Source: Novisyntrophococcus fermenticellae
Lineage (GTDB): Bacteria; Bacillota; Clostridia; Lachnospirales; Lachnospiraceae
Assembly: GCF_018866245.1 (NCBI RefSeq)
Contig: NZ_CP076458.1
Span: forward strand, 2,728,001-2,792,000
Length of the DNA stretch: 64,000 nucleotides
Direction of reading: 5' to 3'
The notes beneath the pieces were generated by a model. That model did not search any database, had not been told where the DNA came from, and saw only the letters and a program-made list of their open reading frames with translations. Position numbers and translations under genes: made by a program. Shown piece after piece: positions 61,284 through 64,000 of this stretch; the stretch's first letter is position 1; each line of letters starts with the position of its first letter.

Positions 61284-63037
61284 TAAAGAAGCTGCAACAT
61301 ATTTTCGCCCTGAGCGAACGGGGTGCAAGGGATTTGGTAAAATCAACGCTGTGGACAGTGATCTGCAACATCGCCCTCATGCTGCCCATAGGAGTCGTCA
61401 TGGCGACCGTCCAGCAGCTGCTGAACAGCACGATCACCGGCGAAAGCCCCCTGTCACACTTTTGGCTCTATACAGGCTTGTCGGCTGCTCTTTTGGTGTT
61501 GTTTTATGTCCTACATTATTTTCAATATGCGGCGTTATACAACGCCACCTTTTTAGAGAGCGCAAACCGCCGTATTGGCATTGCGGAAACCATGCGACGC
61601 CTGCCGTTGTCTTTCTTTGGCAAACGGGATTTGAGCGATTTGACTGCCACCATGATTTCCGACTGTGCGCAGCTTGACCAAATGTTTTCTCATCACATAC
61701 CTGTCGTGATTGCTTCCTGCATTTCCACGGCCATAATTGGCATTATGCTGTTCATTATGAATTGGCGTATGGCACTTGCCATCCTTTGGGTGGTTCCTGT
61801 TGCCTTAGTTTTAACGGTGGGTACTAAAAAACTCCAGGACAAATACGGCGGCAGGAGTATTCTGAAAAAGCGCACTGTTACCGACCATATACAGGAAGGT
61901 CTTGAGACCATTCGCAATATAAAAGCGGATAACTTAGAAGAAAGTTACCTTGCAGAGCTGAACGAAAAAACAAAAATTGCAGAACAAGGCTGCATACAGG
62001 CAGAGCTTGTAGCCGGTTCCTTCATTAGCACCGCACAGGCCTTTTTGAAGGTGGGTCTTGCTACAACCGTGCTGGTGGGAATCGCTCAGGTAACGGCGGG
62101 AAAGCTTGATTTTCTGTTTTTCCTTGGTTTTCTGTTTGCCGCCGCACGAATCTACGACCCTATTTCACAGACGCTGCAAAATATAGCCGCCACCTTCAAT
62201 GCAAAACTCTATATTGACCGTATGCGTGCCATTCAGGAGGAACCGGTTCAAAACGGAACGGAGCATTTCACTCCGGATGGGTTCGACATCATTTTCAACC
62301 ATGTGAACTTTTCTTACCAAGGCGATGAGGAAGGCGTTTTAAAGGATGTATCCTTTTCAGCAAAGCAAGGCGAGGTCACGGCACTGGTGGGTCCCTCCGG
62401 CGGGGGGAAATCTACGGCTGCCAAACTGGCAGCCCGTTTCTGGGATACCGGATCCGGAAAGATTACGCTTGGAAGTGTGGATGTATCCTCGGTCGACCCG
62501 GAAACGCTGCTGAAATACTACGCCATCGTGTTTCAGGACGTGGTGCTTTTCCGCGATACTATTATGGAGAACATCCGCCTGGGACGGCGGGACGCAAGTG
62601 ATGCAGAGGTGCTTGCCGCCGCCAAAGCCGCCCACTGCGATGAATTTGTGCAGGTACTTCCCCGGAAATATGGGACGATGATTGGAGAAAACGGCGCAAC
62701 ACTTTCCGGCGGGGAGCGCCAGCGCATCTCCATTGCCCGCGCATTATTAAAAAATGCTCCTATCGTTTTGCTGGATGAAGCCACCGCCAGTTTAGATGTG
62801 GAAAATGAGAGTGCGGTACAAAAGGCGCTTTCGCACCTGTTGCAAGGCAAAACAGTTCTTATTATTGCCCACCGTATGCGTACTGTCGCAGGTGCCAATA
62901 AGATTGTGGTACTGGAAGAAGGCAGAGTAGCCGAACAGGGTACTCCGGACGAGCTTATGAAAAATGGAAGAGCATTCCGCCGTATGGTGCAGCTGCAGCA
63001 GAAAACCACCGCCTGGACACTCGGAAACAATGCCTGA
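61280..63037 (+). CDS. ABC half-transporter, second gene of the second pair
   Basis: A protein of 585 residues. It starts at the ATG that overlaps the stop of its partner (ATGA), with GGAGGCAG ahead of it. It has an exporter-fold membrane domain to about residue 320 and an ATPase domain with Walker A GPSGGGKST, signature LSGGERQRISIARA, Walker B IVLLDEATASLDVENE and H-loop IAHRMRT. Together with the preceding protein it would form a heterodimer of the YbtPQ/IrtAB or multidrug type. The substrate is not known. A strong terminator follows. Confidence 0.94.
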   Translation: MIKKLQHIFALSERGARDLVKSTLWTVICNIALMLPIGVVMATVQQLLNSTITGESPLSHFWLYTGLSAALLVLFYVLHYFQYAALYNATFLESANRRIGIAETMRRLPLSFFGKRDLSDLTATMISDCAQLDQMFSHHIPVVIASCISTAIIGIMLFIMNWRMALAILWVVPVALVLTVGTKKLQDKYGGRSILKKRTVTDHIQEGLETIRNIKADNLEESYLAELNEKTKIAEQGCIQAELVAGSFISTAQAFLKVGLATTVLVGIAQVTAGKLDFLFFLGFLFAAARIYDPISQTLQNIAATFNAKLYIDRMRAIQEEPVQNGTEHFTPDGFDIIFNHVNFSYQGDEEGVLKDVSFSAKQGEVTALVGPSGGGKSTAAKLAARFWDTGSGKITLGSVDVSSVDPETLLKYYAIVFQDVVLFRDTIMENIRLGRRDASDAEVLAAAKAAHCDEFVQVLPRKYGTMIGENGATLSGGERQRISIARALLKNAPIVLLDEATASLDVENESAVQKALSHLLQGKTVLIIAHRMRTVAGANKIVVLEEGRVAEQGTPDELMKNGRAFRRMVQLQQKTTAWTLGNNA

Positions 63038-63061
63038 CATGAAAAGAGCATGCAAACGTAT

Positions 63062-63090
63062 ATCAGCCGCCTTCGGGCGGCTGATTTTAG
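63062..63090 (+). terminator. Terminator of the second ABC half-transporter pair
   Basis: ATCAGCCGCC-TTCG-GGCGGCTGAT is a perfect ten-base stem with a stable TTCG loop, followed by TTTTAG. Confidence 0.9.
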
Positions 63091-63249
63091 TACTGTGATA
63101 AAGTCCTTAAAAATGCTGTAGAAAGCTGTGGGCTGCATGGACCGGCTCAACATTTGACAGTGCCATAATTTTTTCCGTAGTTTCCTGCGGTGTACTTGCC
63201 CACATGTATTATATTCAAGCACACCAAAATCACAATTTATATCTAAAAT

Positions 63250-63280
63250 AACTTTGAGCCGTCCAAAGCTGAACGGCTCT
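63250..63280 (-). terminator. Terminator of the small minus-strand gene
   Basis: GAGCCGT (63256-63262) pairs with ACGGCTC (63273-63279); on the minus strand a T-rich tail follows. It lies directly after the stop of the 56-residue gene. Confidence 0.75.
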
Positions 63281-63287
63281 TATATGA

Positions 63288-63458
63288 TTAGATAATCGGA
63301 AAGTTCAGCACATATTCCGGATCTGTGTAATATGGTGGTCTTCTCCCTATCTTCGGCATAGACCATGTACATCGATCCGAGTCATATTGCATTTGAACTT
63401 CCTCAGTAGAATGCTTCAGAAGCAATAACTTAATTTCCGGAGAAAATTCGTATTTCAT
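63288..63458 (-). CDS. Small hypothetical protein, 56 residues
   Basis: A short frame with all the marks of a real gene: ATG at 63456-63458, GGAG eight bases ahead, a stop at 63288-63290, and a terminator hairpin immediately afterwards. The protein starts KYEFSPEIKLLLLKHSTEEV and ends in PIIGRR-like and TDPEYVLNFPII segments (the middle reads SMPKIGRRPPYYTDPEY). I do not recognise a family. It is soluble, with no Cys pair or membrane segment. It lies divergently upstream of the dehydrogenase gene. Confidence 0.6.
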   Translation of the reverse strand: MKYEFSPEIKLLLLKHSTEEVQMQYDSDRCTWSMPKIGRRPPYYTDPEYVLNFPII

Positions 63459-63634
63459 AACAATAGCTCCTTGACATGTTGACTTGAGTTATTATATTCA
63501 CCCGATTGCTCAAACGAGCAAGTACACCCTATCAAACACAGCACCCCATAGAGCATCCGCTTTTTATGCACGGGGAATGTCTAAAATACATACCCTATAC
63601 CATATGAGAGAATGAAAAAATGGAAGGTTTATTT

Positions 63635-64000
63635 ATGGATAATAAATGTAATTCAGAGCAAGATGAGCAGCTTATACAGCAATTTCAGGAAATGTTTGAA
63701 GAAAATATGGAGACAGATCCATACCCATTATATCCGAACTATGGAAAAATATTACGTTATGAGGATATACCGGTAAATATGCCGGAGCAACGCCAACTGC
63801 GCCAACCCGGAGTTGAAAAACTGATGGTACCCAAACCAATCATTGAAAATCCTCATTATAAGGGGAGTGACAAGCTAAAGGGAAAGGTTGCCCTCATCAC
63901 CGGAGGAGACAGTGGTATTGGAGCTGCAGTTGCCATTGCATTTGCAAAAGAAGGGGCTGACGTTGCCATCGCATATCTTGATGAGCATGAGGACGCAAAT
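63635..64000 (+). CDS. Short-chain dehydrogenase/reductase, 3' end off the window
   Basis: The first 122 residues of an SDR enzyme. I start it at the ATG at 63635, with GGAAGG eight bases before it; an ATG at 63620 is in frame but has no site. A polar extension of about 80 residues precedes the Rossmann fold, which begins KGKVALITGGDSGIGAA with the nucleotide-binding Gly motif. This extended form with the PGVEKLMVPKP block before the fold resembles the YhdF/general stress protein 39 group. Catalytic Ser-Tyr-Lys residues would lie beyond the end of the window. The substrate is unknown. Confidence 0.9.
   Translation, partial: MDNKCNSEQDEQLIQQFQEMFEENMETDPYPLYPNYGKILRYEDIPVNMPEQRQLRQPGVEKLMVPKPIIENPHYKGSDKLKGKVALITGGDSGIGAAVAIAFAKEGADVAIAYLDEHEDAN

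Noticed and set aside
55226..63037. Drug-resistance or bacteriocin-export island
   Set aside because: Four ABC half-transporters and a TetR gene could suggest this, but there is no peptide precursor, maturation enzyme or immunity gene, and the GTTAG-N6-CTAAC operator points to iron control for at least the first pair.
63107..63205. A 32-codon minus-strand frame (ATG at 63205, MWASTPQETTEK at the start)
   Set aside because: It has no ribosome binding site and no recognisable similarity, and it lies between a terminator and a small gene on AT-rich DNA. It could be a remnant but is not supported as a gene.
1..64000. tRNA, rRNA, CRISPR arrays, prophage or origin of replication
   Set aside because: I looked for tRNA cloverleaf ends, repeat-spacer regularity, phage structural genes and DnaA-box clusters and saw none. 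A covariance search could still find small RNAs that I missed.

Overview
The window looks like a chromosomal segment of a gut-type clostridium, most likely a Lachnospiraceae member. The reasons are low-to-middle GC, AGGAGG-type ribosome binding sites, many sugar ABC importers without their own ATPase, LacI/AraC/YesM-type regulators, an LPXTG-like surface anchor, and DUF134/NifX-type genes. The family call is inference; no rRNA or tRNA gene was seen. The window opens inside a sugar-binding lipoprotein gene and closes inside a short-chain dehydrogenase gene.

Layout. (1) 1-2347: a sugar-binding lipoprotein (3' end off the window) divergent from an AraC regulator. (2) 2371-5146: a possible structured RNA, then a large PEP/pyruvate-binding-domain protein with a KaiC-like front end. 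(3) 5211-20355, all minus strand: an arabinoside-type utilisation locus bounded by two paralogous LacI regulators. It holds a GH127 beta-L-arabinofuranosidase, two permeases, a binding protein, a 2172-residue secreted multidomain protein ending in a dockerin, and a membrane-anchored protein with a cohesin-like domain. Palindromes close to TTAAACGTTTAA lie in front of three of its transcription units. (4) 20557-25443: small housekeeping or accessory genes (YbaK, XRE, YbjQ, YaiI, Fic, two broken or odd small genes, a PfkB sugar kinase). (5) 25523-37166, minus strand: a second glycan operon with a binding protein, two permeases, a YesM-type histidine kinase, an AraC-type response regulator, an unassigned helical-barrel enzyme, a second GH127/GH146-type enzyme and a GH43-type enzyme. 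(6) 37667-43411: VOC and HD-domain proteins, a DUF134 regulator with a NifX-like protein, decayed AraC and acetyltransferase genes, a nitroreductase and an insertion-sequence transposase. (7) 43679-48893: an iron-siderophore/heme-type ABC importer with an FMN-binding lipoprotein, divergent from an AraC regulator. (8) 49055-54914: a CUT1 importer with a UgpC/MalK ATPase, a tyrosine-phosphatase-like protein and a calcineurin-like phosphoesterase. (9) 55226-63037: two pairs of ABC half-transporters around a TetR regulator. (10) 63288-64000: a 56-residue small protein and a partial dehydrogenase.

How the parts fit. Regions 3 and 5 form two carbohydrate programmes aimed at arabinofuranose-containing glycans: enzymes trim the chains and CUT1 importers take up the products. 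One is controlled by LacI proteins through the repeated palindrome, the other by a two-component system encoded inside the operon. Neither has an ATPase gene, so both probably borrow a shared one; the UgpC-type ATPase of region 8 is a candidate. The cohesin-like/dockerin gene pair suggests that the giant secreted protein is held on the cell surface. The siderophore importer and the first ABC half-transporter pair share the inverted repeat GTTAG-N6-CTAAC in their promoter regions, which suggests one regulator, probably iron-linked, controls both.
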